Origin: CAZSAT01 sp964604675
Lineage (GTDB): Bacteria; Myxococcota_A; UBA796; CAJQPC01
Assembly (NCBI GenBank): GCA_964604675.1
Contig: CAZSAT010000026.1
Coordinates: 1-64,000 of the forward strand
Reading direction: 5' to 3'
Length of the DNA: 64,000 nucleotides
The notes under the pieces were generated by a model. That model was not told the origin of the DNA. It saw only the letters and a list, made by a program, of their open reading frames with translations, and made no database searches. The translations under genes were made by a program, and so were the position numbers. How positions within the stretch are numbered: position 1 is the stretch's first letter; each line of letters starts with the position of its first letter. Of the stretch, positions 32,750-44,939 are shown one piece after another.

Positions 32750-33341
32750 TCCGCTCCGAGGGGCTTCGCTACCGCTGGCCGGGCTGCACCGTGACCGTGC
32801 CGGATCTCGCGATCGACGCCGGCGAGTCCTGGGCGGTTCACGGCGCCTCGGGAGCCGGCAAGTCCACGCTGCTCCGCCTGCTGAGCGGCGAGCTGGTGGG
32901 CCAGGGGGAGCTCGAGGTCCACGGGCTCGCGCTGCACCGCGCCTCGGACGCCGAGCGTCGCCAGCACCGGCTGACGCGCGTGGGCTTCATCTTCCAGGAC
33001 CACCCGCTGGTGCCCCACCTGAGCGCCGCCGACAACGTGCAGCTGCCCCTGCGGCTCGCCGGGCGCCGCGACCCCGCCCGCGCCGCCGCGCTCTGCGAGC
33101 AGGTGGGCGTCGACCCCGCCGCGCGCCCCACGGCCCTCTCCCAGGGAGAACGCCAGCGGGTGGCCGTGGCCCGCGCCCTCGTCACCCGCCCCGCCCTGGT
33201 GCTGGCCGACGAGCCCACCTCGGGCCTGGACCCCGAGCGCACCCAGGCCACGCTGCAGCTCCTCGAGGAACACGTCGACGCCACGCTGGTGCTCGTCACC
33301 CACGACCCCGCCGTGCTCGCCCGCTTCGTGCGCCGGATCGC
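32746..33341 (+). CDS. ABC transporter ATPase, 3' end lost in the assembly gap
   Basis: The visible 198 residues make an almost complete ABC ATPase of the LolD/MacB-like group: Walker A GASGAGKST (33-41), Q-loop IFQDHPL, signature LSQGERQRVAVARAL, Walker B ALVLADEPTSGLD and the switch His in VTHDPAVL. The frame runs into 100 N bases at 33342, so the last residues cannot be read. GTG 32746 overlaps the previous stop. With the FtsX-type permease and the metal-binding lipoprotein downstream it forms one transporter. Confidence 0.9.
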
Positions 33342-33441
33342 NNNNNNNNNNNNNNNNNNNNNNNNNNNNNNNNNNNNNNNNNNNNNNNNNNNNNNNNNNN
33401 NNNNNNNNNNNNNNNNNNNNNNNNNNNNNNNNNNNNNNNNN
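33342..33441. other. Assembly gap (100 N)
   Basis: Exactly 100 undetermined bases, a scaffolding placeholder, interrupt the operon between the ATPase and permease genes. The true gap length is not known. Confidence 0.99.
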
Positions 33442-33472
33442 CTGTGACGGCCCAGACTGTGACGGGGGAACC

Positions 33473-34615
33473 GTGATCGCCTTCGAGCTCGCTCTCGCCC
33501 ACCTGCGCGCGGGACCGGTGCGCAGCGCCGTGCTGGTCCTGGGCCTCGCGCTGGCGCTCTGGCTGCCGGCCTTGACGTGGTCCGCCGCCGCGGAGCTGGA
33601 GGCGGGGCTGTACGAGCGCGCGGAGCAGAGCGGCCTGGTGGTCGGGGTGCGCGGCGACGAGCTGGACCTGGTGATGAGCGCACTGTACTTCCGGGGCCGC
33701 CCTCACGACCAGGTGGCCTACGGCCTGGTCGACGAGCTGCGCCACTACGGCGCGGTCCTGCCGGTGCACGTGGGCCACAGCGCCAACGGCTACCCGGTGG
33801 TGGGCACCGACATCGAGGTGATGGAGCGGCGGGGCCTCGTGCTCGCCGCCGGTCGCCGCCCCGGCGTGCTGGGCGAGGTGCTGGCGGGGGCCGACACCGC
33901 CGAGGCCTTCCAGCTCGCGCCCGGCGACACGGTGCGCGGCGACCTGCAGGACCTCTACGACGTGGCGGGCGCCTACCCGCTCCAGCTGACCGTGGTCGGC
34001 GTGCTCGCGCCCAGCGGTGGGCCGGAGGACGGAGCCTTCCTGGCCGACCTGCGCACCGCGTGGGCCCTGGACGGCGCCCTGCACGGCCACGATCCCCTGT
34101 CCGACGACGACGACCAGAGCCCCGGCGAGGGCGAGGTCATCGAGGCGAGCGCCGCGGTCTTCCTCTTCCAGGAGGTCTCCGAGCGTTCCCTCGACAGCTT
34201 CCACCTGCACGGACGCGAAGACGTGCTCCCCCTCGACGCCGTGATCGTCTGGCCGAACGACCAGAAGGCCCACGACCAGCTGCTCGGCGAGGCGGCGCTG
34301 GACCCGCGCTACCAGGCCGTGCGGCCGGTGGAGGTGGTGCGCACGGTGCTCGCCATCGTGCTGTCGGTGCGCGACCTCCTGGGCTCGATCTACACCCTGG
34401 TGGGGCTGTCGACCCTGGCCTTCGGCGCCCTCGTGCTGCACCTGACCCTGCGGCTGAGGCAGGCCGAGCTGGGGCTGCTCGTCCGGCTGGGCGCCAGCCG
34501 CGCCACCGTGCTCCGGGTGGTGGCGGCCGAACAATTCCTCCTCCTTCTTGGCGCCACGGGCGTCGCGGCGGCGGGCACCTGGGCGGGACTCGCCCTCTTG
34601 GAGACTCTGTGGTGA
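33473..34615 (+). CDS. FtsX/MacB-type ABC permease
   Basis: The 380-residue protein has an N-terminal helix (about 18-40), a large soluble domain (about 50-300), and three C-terminal helices (about 295-330, 345-375). RLRQAELGLLVRLGASRATVLRVVAAEQ is the conserved FtsX/MacB motif. Such permeases work in extrusion or lipoprotein release, not classic import. GTG 33473 has GGGGGAACC upstream, and the stop overlaps the next gene's start. The gap lies just before it, so a little 5' sequence could be missing. Confidence 0.85.
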   Translation: MIAFELALAHLRAGPVRSAVLVLGLALALWLPALTWSAAAELEAGLYERAEQSGLVVGVRGDELDLVMSALYFRGRPHDQVAYGLVDELRHYGAVLPVHVGHSANGYPVVGTDIEVMERRGLVLAAGRRPGVLGEVLAGADTAEAFQLAPGDTVRGDLQDLYDVAGAYPLQLTVVGVLAPSGGPEDGAFLADLRTAWALDGALHGHDPLSDDDDQSPGEGEVIEASAAVFLFQEVSERSLDSFHLHGREDVLPLDAVIVWPNDQKAHDQLLGEAALDPRYQAVRPVEVVRTVLAIVLSVRDLLGSIYTLVGLSTLAFGALVLHLTLRLRQAELGLLVRLGASRATVLRVVAAEQFLLLLGATGVAAAGTWAGLALLETLW

Positions 34616-35421
34616 TCTTGCTGGCCTGCTCCGAGCCGCCCCCTCCCCCCGCGCCCGAGCGCCTCGAGGTCGTGAGCCTGTCGCGGCCGGTGCACTGGCT
34701 CGTGCAGCGCATCGCCGGCGACGCGGTCGACGCCCGCTGCCTGCTGCCCGAGGGCGAAGACGCCGGGACGTGGCGCCCCGACGCCGCCACCATCGCGAGC
34801 TTGTCCGAGGCCGACCTGCTGATCGCCAACGGCGCCGGCTTCGAAGCCTGGACGAACACGGCGTCGCTGCCCAGGGCCCGCTTCGTGGACACCTCCGCCG
34901 ACCTCGACCTGCTCACCCGGGAGGCCGTCGTCCACAGCCACGGCGCCGACGGCAAGCACTCCCACGGCGGTGTCGACCCCCACACGTGGATGGACCCGGC
35001 GCTCTTCGCCCAGCAGGCCGACGCCGTCCATGCCGCGCTGCTGGCGGCCTCGCCAGACCAGGCCGAGGCCCTCGAGCTCGGACACGGCACCACCCGCCTC
35101 GAGCTCGACGCGATCGACTCCCTGCTCGCGACCTCCCTGCAACCCTGGGCCACCGTGCCCATCGCCACGAGCCATCCCACGTACAGCTACCTCGCCCGAC
35201 GCTTCGGATTGCACCTGCGCGAGCTGGATCTCGACCCGGCGCAGCCGGTGACCACCGAGGTCTACGAGCCCTGGCTCTGGTGGGAGGTTGCGCCCTCGGA
35301 CACGGCACGCGCCAGCGTGGAGGGCCCCAAGCAGCTGGTCTTCGACAGCCTCGAGGGCGAAGGCGTGGACTGGCTGGCCGGCATGAGGGCCAACATCGAC
35401 GCCCTCGGCGAGGGGCCCTGA
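34612..35421 (+). CDS. TroA/ZnuA-like metal-binding lipoprotein
   Basis: The 269-residue protein starts VILLACSEPPPPP with a lipobox Cys6 and a Pro-rich spacer, then a TroA-like fold: ARCLLPEGEDAGTWRPDAATI, LLIANGAGFEAW, the His-rich loop with VVHSHGADGKHSHGG (about 107-120), VDPHTWMDP and PIATSHPTYSYLARRFGL. These are the usual Zn/Mn ligand regions. A metal-binding protein next to an FtsX-type exporter, instead of a ZnuB-type permease, is unusual but resembles the zinc-related MacB-like operon reported in Pseudomonas aeruginosa (PA4063-PA4066). The GTG start overlaps the permease stop. Zinc as substrate is inferred. Confidence 0.8.
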   Translation: MILLACSEPPPPPAPERLEVVSLSRPVHWLVQRIAGDAVDARCLLPEGEDAGTWRPDAATIASLSEADLLIANGAGFEAWTNTASLPRARFVDTSADLDLLTREAVVHSHGADGKHSHGGVDPHTWMDPALFAQQADAVHAALLAASPDQAEALELGHGTTRLELDAIDSLLATSLQPWATVPIATSHPTYSYLARRFGLHLRELDLDPAQPVTTEVYEPWLWWEVAPSDTARASVEGPKQLVFDSLEGEGVDWLAGMRANIDALGEGP

Positions 35422-35604
35422 GCGCGCGCGACCAGCGACCAGCGACGACGACGTGGAGCGGTCCACAATCCGCCTCGACCCGGCGCCAGCGGGTGATACA
35501 CCCACGCCAGACATCGCTGACGGTCAAGGCCGCCACACCTCGCCACGAGCAGATCCGAAGGTTCGGGCCCCCTGCTCGTCGCGCCCTTTCGACCGGGACG
35601 TAGC

Positions 35605-36312
35605 ATGAAGGCGTGGGAACTGATCGACTCGTGCGACGTGCCCGACGACGATGGCGTGATGTACCTGCACCGACGCGGTGGGGAGTACGTCATCCACGTC
35701 GACGGTGCCGAGCTGATGACCAACCAGGACCACGGCTCCGAGGACGCGCTCGCCGACCTCGCCTGCGACCTCCTGGCCGACCTCGGCCACGCCCGGGTGC
35801 TGGTCGGGGGCCTCGGCATGGGCTTCACGATGGCCGCTGCGCTGCGCCGAGTGGGCCGACAGGGCGTGGTCACCGTGGCGGAGCTGATGCCCGCCGTGGT
35901 GAGGTGGAACCGCGACTACGTGGGCGAGGCCGCCCGCCACCCCCTGCGGGATCGGCGCTCCCGGGTGCACGTGGGGAGCGTGTCCGAGCTGCTGGGACCG
36001 CAGGCGCAGTGGGACGCCATCCTGCTCGACGTCGACAACGGCCCCCGCGACCTCAGCCGCGCGCAGAACAGCAGCCTGTACGACTACGAGGGCCTCCTCG
36101 CCGCCGGCGAGGCGCTCGCGCCCGGCGGTGTGCTGGGCATCTGGTCGGCCACGCCCGACGACACGCTCACCGACCGGCTGGAGCAGCTCGGCTTCCAGGT
36201 CGCGGTGCACGAGCACTTCCAGCCGGGTCGCCCCCACAGCGACTACAACAGCCACCACGTGCTCTGGATGGCCACCTCTGGCGTGGCCAGGGCCAAGGCC
36301 AAGGCGAGCTGA
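35605..36312 (+). CDS. Spermidine-synthase-like methyltransferase-fold protein
   Basis: The 235-residue protein has a Rossmann core of the spermidine synthase type: ARVLVGGLGMGFTMAAAL (nucleotide loop), VVTVAELMPAVVRWNRDYVG (acidic residue for the cofactor), RVHVGSVSELL and WDAILLDVDNGP. It is a short form lacking parts of true polyamine synthases, so the substrate is not defined. An unannotated 183-base gap precedes it; I see no motif in that gap. Confidence 0.8.
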   Translation: MKAWELIDSCDVPDDDGVMYLHRRGGEYVIHVDGAELMTNQDHGSEDALADLACDLLADLGHARVLVGGLGMGFTMAAALRRVGRQGVVTVAELMPAVVRWNRDYVGEAARHPLRDRRSRVHVGSVSELLGPQAQWDAILLDVDNGPRDLSRAQNSSLYDYEGLLAAGEALAPGGVLGIWSATPDDTLTDRLEQLGFQVAVHEHFQPGRPHSDYNSHHVLWMATSGVARAKAKAS

Positions 36313-36502
36313 GCGACACGCCCTGGCGGGCACGGACCCGCCTCGGCCTGCCGTGCTCGACTGGGACAGCGGCAGCGCCTTCCTCGGCGACCTGCTGGGA
36401 CGCGGCTACAGCGCCGACGTGCCCTGGTCCGACAGCGCCTGGACCTGGGAGTCCGGGAGCTGAGGAGGAGGCGTTTGCAGCTGCCGGGGGTACTGTTTCT
36501 GT

Positions 36503-37009
36503 GTGAAGACGCTGAAGCGCAAGCTCCGCGCGGTCGAGGCCCTGCTCGAAGGGGCCACCACCGACGGTGAACGGCAGGCCGCCGAGAGGGCGCGGGAACG
36601 CCTCGTGGCGCGCCTCGGGAGCGAGGAAGACGAGCGCACCGCCTGTGGTCCGTTCGGCTGGCACCCACCCGACGCCGCGTGGGTCCAGGTGCCCACCGCC
36701 GAGGTGCTCCGGGGGTGGCTCGAGGCCTGGGCCGCGGGCGACCGCACCACCCGCCAGGTGCAGAAGGAGGCGGCCTGGTACGTGGACAAGGTGGTGCTGC
36801 CGCTGCACGACCCGAGCGACGTGCGCTCGATCGCGGTCGAGCTGTTGCTCCAGCTCTCGTCGATGAAGCGGCAGCCCCTCCACGCCGACGACGTGCCCGA
36901 CCTCCTCGCCTTCCTCGACGCCCCCGAAGGCGCCGAAGCCGCCTGGGCGGGCTGGTTCGCGTTCCTCGACGGCCGCTTCGGCGCGCCGCGCAGGCGCGTC
37001 TGCGGATAG
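36503..37009 (+). CDS. Hypothetical helical protein (168 aa)
   Basis: The 168-residue protein starts with a basic helix (VKTLKRKLRAVEALLEG) and is largely helical, with a Trp-rich middle (GWHPPDAAWVQVPTAEVLRGWLEAW) and a C-terminal helical part (AVELLLQLSSMKRQPLHADDVPDLLAFLD). No signal peptide or known domain is seen. The GTG start at 36503 has a weak ribosome site. It is followed 8 bases later by the FmdB-type gene. Confidence 0.55.
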   Translation: MKTLKRKLRAVEALLEGATTDGERQAAERARERLVARLGSEEDERTACGPFGWHPPDAAWVQVPTAEVLRGWLEAWAAGDRTTRQVQKEAAWYVDKVVLPLHDPSDVRSIAVELLLQLSSMKRQPLHADDVPDLLAFLDAPEGAEAAWAGWFAFLDGRFGAPRRRVCG

Positions 37010-37017
37010 GCGGTGCC

Positions 37018-37347
37018 GTGCCGATCTTCCGCTACCACTGCAGCAGCTGCCAGGCCGAGCTCGAGGTCTTCCAGCAGCCGAGCGACGCCGATCCCCGCCT
37101 GTGCGGCTTCCGCTGCCCGCTCGATCGCGACTCCGGCCACCCAGACCGGGGTTTCGGCGCCCTGGAGCGCCTGCTGAGCGCGCCGGCCCGTGCGATCCGG
37201 TCGAGCGTGCGCCGCGACAAGCCCACCCCCGAAGAGATGCACCGGGCCGGGTTCACCGCCTACAAGAACGAGGGCACGGGCCTGCGCAAGATCGCGGGCG
37301 ATGGCCCGGAACCCGACTGGGTCCCTGCGAAGGACCCGCGGGAGTAG
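37018..37347 (+). CDS. FmdB-type zinc-ribbon protein
   Basis: The 109-residue protein starts PIFRYHCSSCQAELEVFQQPSD, the FmdB/zinc-ribbon pattern (aromatic residues, CxxC, then a Glu/Phe turn), with a second Cys pair LCGFRC. The tail is basic and lacks the usual Ser/Gly-rich end. FmdB proteins are small putative regulators of unknown target. The GTG start at 37018 is close behind the previous stop. Confidence 0.7.
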   Translation: MPIFRYHCSSCQAELEVFQQPSDADPRLCGFRCPLDRDSGHPDRGFGALERLLSAPARAIRSSVRRDKPTPEEMHRAGFTAYKNEGTGLRKIAGDGPEPDWVPAKDPRE

Positions 37348-37420
37348 GGCCGGTGCACGAAGAGGCTCCAAGGTCCTGGATGAGCGGTTGAAACGCCCGC
37401 TCTGGAGGTAGGGTGGACCG

Positions 37421-40702
<3,282 letters not shown>

Positions 40703-40714
40703 CGGCGGGCCGGT

Positions 40715-42097
40715 CTACTCGGTGGGCAGGAACGCGTAGAGGTCGTCGATGCCCGTGGTCTTGCCGAGCCACTGGATGCCGTCGGTGCTCCACACCACGT
40801 CCCACACCACGTCGCCGCTGGTGGTGACCTCCCGGAGGCGCCCGGCCTGGCCATAGTTGTGCAGCACGTTGCCACCCGGGAGCTTCCACGCCTCGCCGAG
40901 GTTGTCGCCGTAGATGCCCTCGCCATCGCCGAACGACCAGACCTCCACGAGCTCCTCGGCGTCGTGGTCGACCTCGTACTCGCGCACCACGGTCTCGTTG
41001 CCGCCCGCCTGGTCCTTCGTGCTGACCATGAAGGTGCCGGTGTCCGTGTAGTGCGCGCCGTGCTGCCACCAGAAGCTGGAGTCGAAGGGCGAGAAGTCGT
41101 AGGCGCCGTCGACGTGCCCGTAGACCCGGACCTCCTCGCCGGTGGCGTGGTCGATCTCGACCACCGAGTCCAGGGAGTAGAACGAGAAGAGGAAGGTGTC
41201 GGTCTCCTCGACGTAGGTGAGGGTGTTCGAGCCGCAGTAGTCGCTCTCGCCGATGCTGAAGAGGAACTCCGAGCAGGTCCACAGCCGTTCCTGCTCACCG
41301 TCGGGCCGCAGGATCTCCAGGGTCTCGTCGTTCCCCGACATCACCCCCCAGGCCAACGAGCCATCGGGAAGGTCGGTGAAGGGATGGTGCAGACCGGGGG
41401 TGTCGTAGACCGCCGTCTCCGAACCATCGATCTTCAGGCCCACCACCTCGGACTGGGTGCCGCCGTCCCAGGCCCCCCAGTAGCTGTTGTGGTCGACCAG
41501 GAAGGTGGTGCCGTCCCAGCTCACGCGCGGGGCCAGGATGATCCGACTCGACGGAGCCTGGTGGGTCCACACCAGCCGTCCCTTGCGGTCGATGACGAAG
41601 GCCCAGTAGTCGCCGTTGCCGAAGGCGGCGCCGTAGCCGCCGAACACGAAGTTCGTGTCGGGGTCGAGGCGATCCTCGTCCACCGCCAACAGCTCGGGCG
41701 CCGGCGCGTCCTCGGGGAGCTCGTCGGTGGTGACCACGAAGGTCTCGGTCTCCTCGCCACCGCCGACCAGCCGCACGGTGACCTCGTAGCCGTAGGGCAC
41801 GCCCACGATGAGCTGCTCCTGGGCGCCCGCGTCGCGCTGCACCGCCGGGGCGTGGTGCCACACGTCGTCCTCGAAGGTGTAGAAGGCCTGCACCTCGGCC
41901 GGCCGCTGCTGGTCCCAGCGCATCACGACCAGCGAGCCCATGTCCGGGTGCACGTCGGCGCTGACGGTGTCGAACACCGGCCCGGTCGCCTCCGCGGTGT
42001 CGGCCACGGCGGTGTCGTGGGTGGACACGACGGCTTCGTCGAAGGCCGCCTCGAACTGGATCTGGGCGGGCGTGCAGGCGAGCAGCAGGGGCAGCAA
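40715..42097 (-). CDS. Arylsulfotransferase-like lipoprotein
   Basis: The 460-residue protein begins MLPLLLACTPAQ (lipobox Cys8), then an Asp/Thr-rich linker and a domain resembling the arylsulfotransferase (ASST) family, a six-bladed propeller. Recognisable parts are NFVFGGYGAAFGNGDYWAFVIDRKGRLVWTHQ, HHPFTDLPDGSLAWG, and a C-terminal EAWKLPGGNVLHNYGQAGRL. The central catalytic His of true ASST would be among DHNSYW and HQ motifs but cannot be fixed by eye. It is convergent with the MopE-repeat gene (12-base gap between stops). Confidence 0.7.
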   Translation of the reverse strand: MLPLLLACTPAQIQFEAAFDEAVVSTHDTAVADTAEATGPVFDTVSADVHPDMGSLVVMRWDQQRPAEVQAFYTFEDDVWHHAPAVQRDAGAQEQLIVGVPYGYEVTVRLVGGGEETETFVVTTDELPEDAPAPELLAVDEDRLDPDTNFVFGGYGAAFGNGDYWAFVIDRKGRLVWTHQAPSSRIILAPRVSWDGTTFLVDHNSYWGAWDGGTQSEVVGLKIDGSETAVYDTPGLHHPFTDLPDGSLAWGVMSGNDETLEILRPDGEQERLWTCSEFLFSIGESDYCGSNTLTYVEETDTFLFSFYSLDSVVEIDHATGEEVRVYGHVDGAYDFSPFDSSFWWQHGAHYTDTGTFMVSTKDQAGGNETVVREYEVDHDAEELVEVWSFGDGEGIYGDNLGEAWKLPGGNVLHNYGQAGRLREVTTSGDVVWDVVWSTDGIQWLGKTTGIDDLYAFLPTE

Positions 42098-42146
42098 GGG
42101 ATCCTCCGAGCGAGGGCCAGCATGCGCACAACGCCGGGGGCTGTTG

Positions 42147-42419
42147 TCAGGCGGCTGTCAGGCTCGTTGCAAGGCGGTGGAGGCGCTCGCAGTCGACCGC
42201 GTCGGTGAGGGGCCACGTGGCGTCGGCCACGAGCCGGGCGACCCAGCGCGAGGGGGCCTCCAGCAGGAGCTCGCAGACCGGCGCGAAGCGGTCGCCGTCC
42301 GGACCGAAGGGGGTGTCGAGGAAGTGGCCGCCGTCGAGCGACCAGCGACGGAGGACCTCGGGCCGGCCTGCGGGGGGCTGGGCCTTCAGCAGCGACTCGA
42401 GCTCGGTGAGCGTGGGCAT
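42147..42419 (-). CDS. Small hypothetical protein (90 aa)
   Basis: This 90-residue protein MPTLTELESLLKAQPPAG onwards is soluble, with a Trp/Phe/Pro-rich core (FLDTPFGPDGDRFAPVCELLLEAPSRWVARLV). ATG 42419 has AGGAG 6 bases upstream, which favours it over an upstream ATG. No family is recognised. It sits between the ASST-like gene and the large regulator gene, on the same strand as both. Confidence 0.55.
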   Translation of the reverse strand: MPTLTELESLLKAQPPAGRPEVLRRWSLDGGHFLDTPFGPDGDRFAPVCELLLEAPSRWVARLVADATWPLTDAVDCERLHRLATSLTAA

Positions 42420-42494
42420 GGGTGACTCCTGCCCTTCCAAGGTCACCGGAACCGAGCTGAGGTGCGCCTGAGATGGATCTGAGATCCGCCCGTC

Positions 42495-44900
42495 TCAGCT
42501 GCGCGAGGACCGATCCAGCACGCTGGCGACCAGCTGGAAGCGACGCTTCCAACCGGCCTCTCGGATCTCACCGACCTGTGCCATGGCCTGGCTGGCGTGC
42601 TCGAATCGGCCCAGAGCGAGCAGCGACTCGGCCAGCACGATGCGCGCGTGGTTCAGCTCTTCGCCCTCGAGCAGGGCGACCGCCCGACCGGCGAGCACGA
42701 CGCCGTCGTCGGCGTCTTTCAGGGCGGCCAGCTCCCGGAGCACGACTCCAGCGCGCTGCGGCTGCCCGAGCGCGAGCGCTTGCTCGGCCGAAGCCTCCAT
42801 CGCCCGACGGAGGGGCGCGAGCTCGCGGATGAGGGCCGCGTGGAAGCGCTCGCGCTCCGCGTCCAGCCTGTCGCCCGACGCCTCGGCGCGGTCGCGCAAG
42901 AGCGAGATGCCCAGGTTCACCGAACCGTCCTCCACCAGATCGGGGTCGAGGCGTGCGATGGCCTGGGCCACCATCGCCAGGCTGGTGCCGGGGGTGGACA
43001 GGTCGTGCCCGCCCTCCGCGAAGAGCGAGGCCGAGCGGGCGATGTAGGCCGCCGCGCGCTCCGGGTGGCCCTCGGCGAGTGCGAGCCAGCCCGTGATCCA
43101 TTGGGCGGAGCCACGATCTTCGGTGCCACCCACCCGGTCGAGCCGCGCCACGGCCGACTCGGAGACGGCGAGCGCTTCGGTGGGGGGCAGGCTGCCGGAC
43201 CAGGCGAAGAGCACCTCGAAGAGCGCGATCCAGCGCTCGTCGCCCACCTGGAGGGCCTTCTCGGTGGCGACGGCGGCTTCGCTGGCGACCAGCGAACGCA
43301 GCCCGAGATCGGTGCCGAGCCGCGTGCGCCAGCGATGCACGTAGAGCTGGCTGTCCATGGGGAGCCAGCTGCAGGCCAGCAGCTCGGCGAGCAGGTCGAG
43401 GCCGGCATGCCGCGGTCCCCAGCGGCGGTAGATGGCGGCGGCGGTGACCCCGGTGCGCAGCGTGGTGTCGACGTCGCGCACCGCCATGGCGTGCCGGGCG
43501 GCCTGCACGAGGTTCGGCAGCTCGTGGCGCAGGGCTTCGTCGGGCAGCGTGGTGGTGCCGGACAGGGGGTGGGCGTAGCTCCGCCCGAGCCCACCGAAGT
43601 ACGCGCCGTGGCGGGCGATGGCCGGGTCGTCCGCCGCGAGGTGCTGCTGCGCGAAGTCCCGCACGTGCCGGAACAGCGAGTACCGGGAGCTGCCCGGCGC
43701 GCGGTGCAGCAGGCTGCGGTCGAGGAGCTCCTCGAGCGCTTCGAGGGGATCCGCCTCGCCGTCGTCCAGCACCACCTCGGCCGCTCCCAGGGTGAAGCCG
43801 CCACGGAACACGGTGAGCCGGGCGAGGGCCTCCTGCCCCCAGTCGGGCAACAGCGACCAAGACCACGCCAGCGTGTCCTTCATGCTCCGGTGGCGCGAGG
43901 GCCGCTGGCCGCGACGGGACCTCGCGACCTCGCGGCCCTGGTCGAGCAGGCGCACCATCTCCGAGGGGTCGAGCAGGCGGGCGCGGGACGCGGCCAGCTC
44001 GATCGCGAGCGGGAAGCCGTCGAGCGCCTCCACCACGGCGGCCACGGCCGCATCGTCGGGCACCTCGGCGCCCGCGCGGCGGGCGCGGTCGAGGAAGAGC
44101 TGACGGCCCTCCTCCGCGTCGAGCGGGTCGAGGGTCACGACCTGCTCCCCCGGCAGGCGCAGCACCGCGCGCGAGGTGCCCAGCACGCGCGCCTCCGGCA
44201 GCTGAGCGATGAGGCCCTCGACCACCTCGGGCGCGAGCTGCTCGAGGTTGTCGAGCACCAGGAGCATCGAGCCGCGCTCCGCCAGGCCCGCGGCCAGCTC
44301 GGCCAGACCCCGCCGCGCGTCCAGCCCGACCGTTCCGGCGACCGCGGCGCACAGCTCCGCTTCGCTGCCGCAGTCGGCGAGCTCGCAGAAGAAGGCGCCG
44401 CCATCCAGGAGCGCGCGCACGCGCACCGCGTATTCCCGCGCGAGCCGCGACTTGCCGACCCCACCGGGTCCGACCAGCGTGACCAGCCGCGCACCGCCGT
44501 CGAAGGCGCGCGTGAGCTGCCCGATCTCGCCCTCGCGCCCGACCAGGGAGCTGGTGGCGGCCGCCACCCGGGGCTTGGCGACCGGTTCGGTGGCCACGTG
44601 CACCGACTCGGCCAGCCGGTAGCCGTCCAGGCCCTTCTCCAGCAGGTCCCCGAAGACCAGCTTCCTCAGCGCACGGATGGCGGTGTAGAGGCGGCTGTTG
44701 CCGCTGTTGCCCACGAAGCGTTCGCCGGGCCAGACCTTGCCCAACAACGCCTCGACGTCCAGCCCCTGGCCGTGGGCCTCCCGGTCGTCGATCAGGGCCT
44801 TGGCGAGGCGCTGCAGCACAGGGCGGGCGCCGAGGTCGACCCGTTCCCCGCCGTCGAGGCGAAGCCAGCGGAGCTCAGGACCCAGCTCGAGGACGTGCAC
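42495..44900 (-). CDS. Winged-helix/NTPase/TPR transcriptional regulator
   Basis: The 801-residue protein has three parts: an OmpR-type winged helix (about residues 20-100, SRLYTAIRALRKLVFGD then LDGYRL), an NB-ARC/STAND-like NTPase (GPGGVGKS 144-151, LLVLDN, TSR sensor, PLAIELAASRARLLDP), and a long TPR-like C-terminus. The order matches SARP/AfsR-type and LuxR-MalT-like STAND regulators, in which TPRs bind a signal and the NTPase switches the DNA-binding domain. Targets cannot be read from the sequence. The LRR gene lies on the same strand just upstream (39-base gap), so they may share an operon. Confidence 0.82.
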   Translation of the reverse strand: MHVLELGPELRWLRLDGGERVDLGARPVLQRLAKALIDDREAHGQGLDVEALLGKVWPGERFVGNSGNSRLYTAIRALRKLVFGDLLEKGLDGYRLAESVHVATEPVAKPRVAAATSSLVGREGEIGQLTRAFDGGARLVTLVGPGGVGKSRLAREYAVRVRALLDGGAFFCELADCGSEAELCAAVAGTVGLDARRGLAELAAGLAERGSMLLVLDNLEQLAPEVVEGLIAQLPEARVLGTSRAVLRLPGEQVVTLDPLDAEEGRQLFLDRARRAGAEVPDDAAVAAVVEALDGFPLAIELAASRARLLDPSEMVRLLDQGREVARSRRGQRPSRHRSMKDTLAWSWSLLPDWGQEALARLTVFRGGFTLGAAEVVLDDGEADPLEALEELLDRSLLHRAPGSSRYSLFRHVRDFAQQHLAADDPAIARHGAYFGGLGRSYAHPLSGTTTLPDEALRHELPNLVQAARHAMAVRDVDTTLRTGVTAAAIYRRWGPRHAGLDLLAELLACSWLPMDSQLYVHRWRTRLGTDLGLRSLVASEAAVATEKALQVGDERWIALFEVLFAWSGSLPPTEALAVSESAVARLDRVGGTEDRGSAQWITGWLALAEGHPERAAAYIARSASLFAEGGHDLSTPGTSLAMVAQAIARLDPDLVEDGSVNLGISLLRDRAEASGDRLDAERERFHAALIRELAPLRRAMEASAEQALALGQPQRAGVVLRELAALKDADDGVVLAGRAVALLEGEELNHARIVLAESLLALGRFEHASQAMAQVGEIREAGWKRRFQLVASVLDRSSRS

Positions 44901-44939
44901 ACCCGGAGCCTAATCGGTGAGGCGCCGCCGAGTGCGGGA

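Noticed and set aside
36353..36463. Small 36-codon frame with plausible sequence DSGSAFLGDLL
   Set aside because: It has no ribosome site and no support beyond composition; it may be a remnant, but I cannot call it.
42135..42162. GTCAGGC and CTGTCAGGC resembling the island promoter
   Set aside because: The box ends in C instead of TY, has no TC at the -10 spacing, and lies in the last codons of the small 42147 gene.
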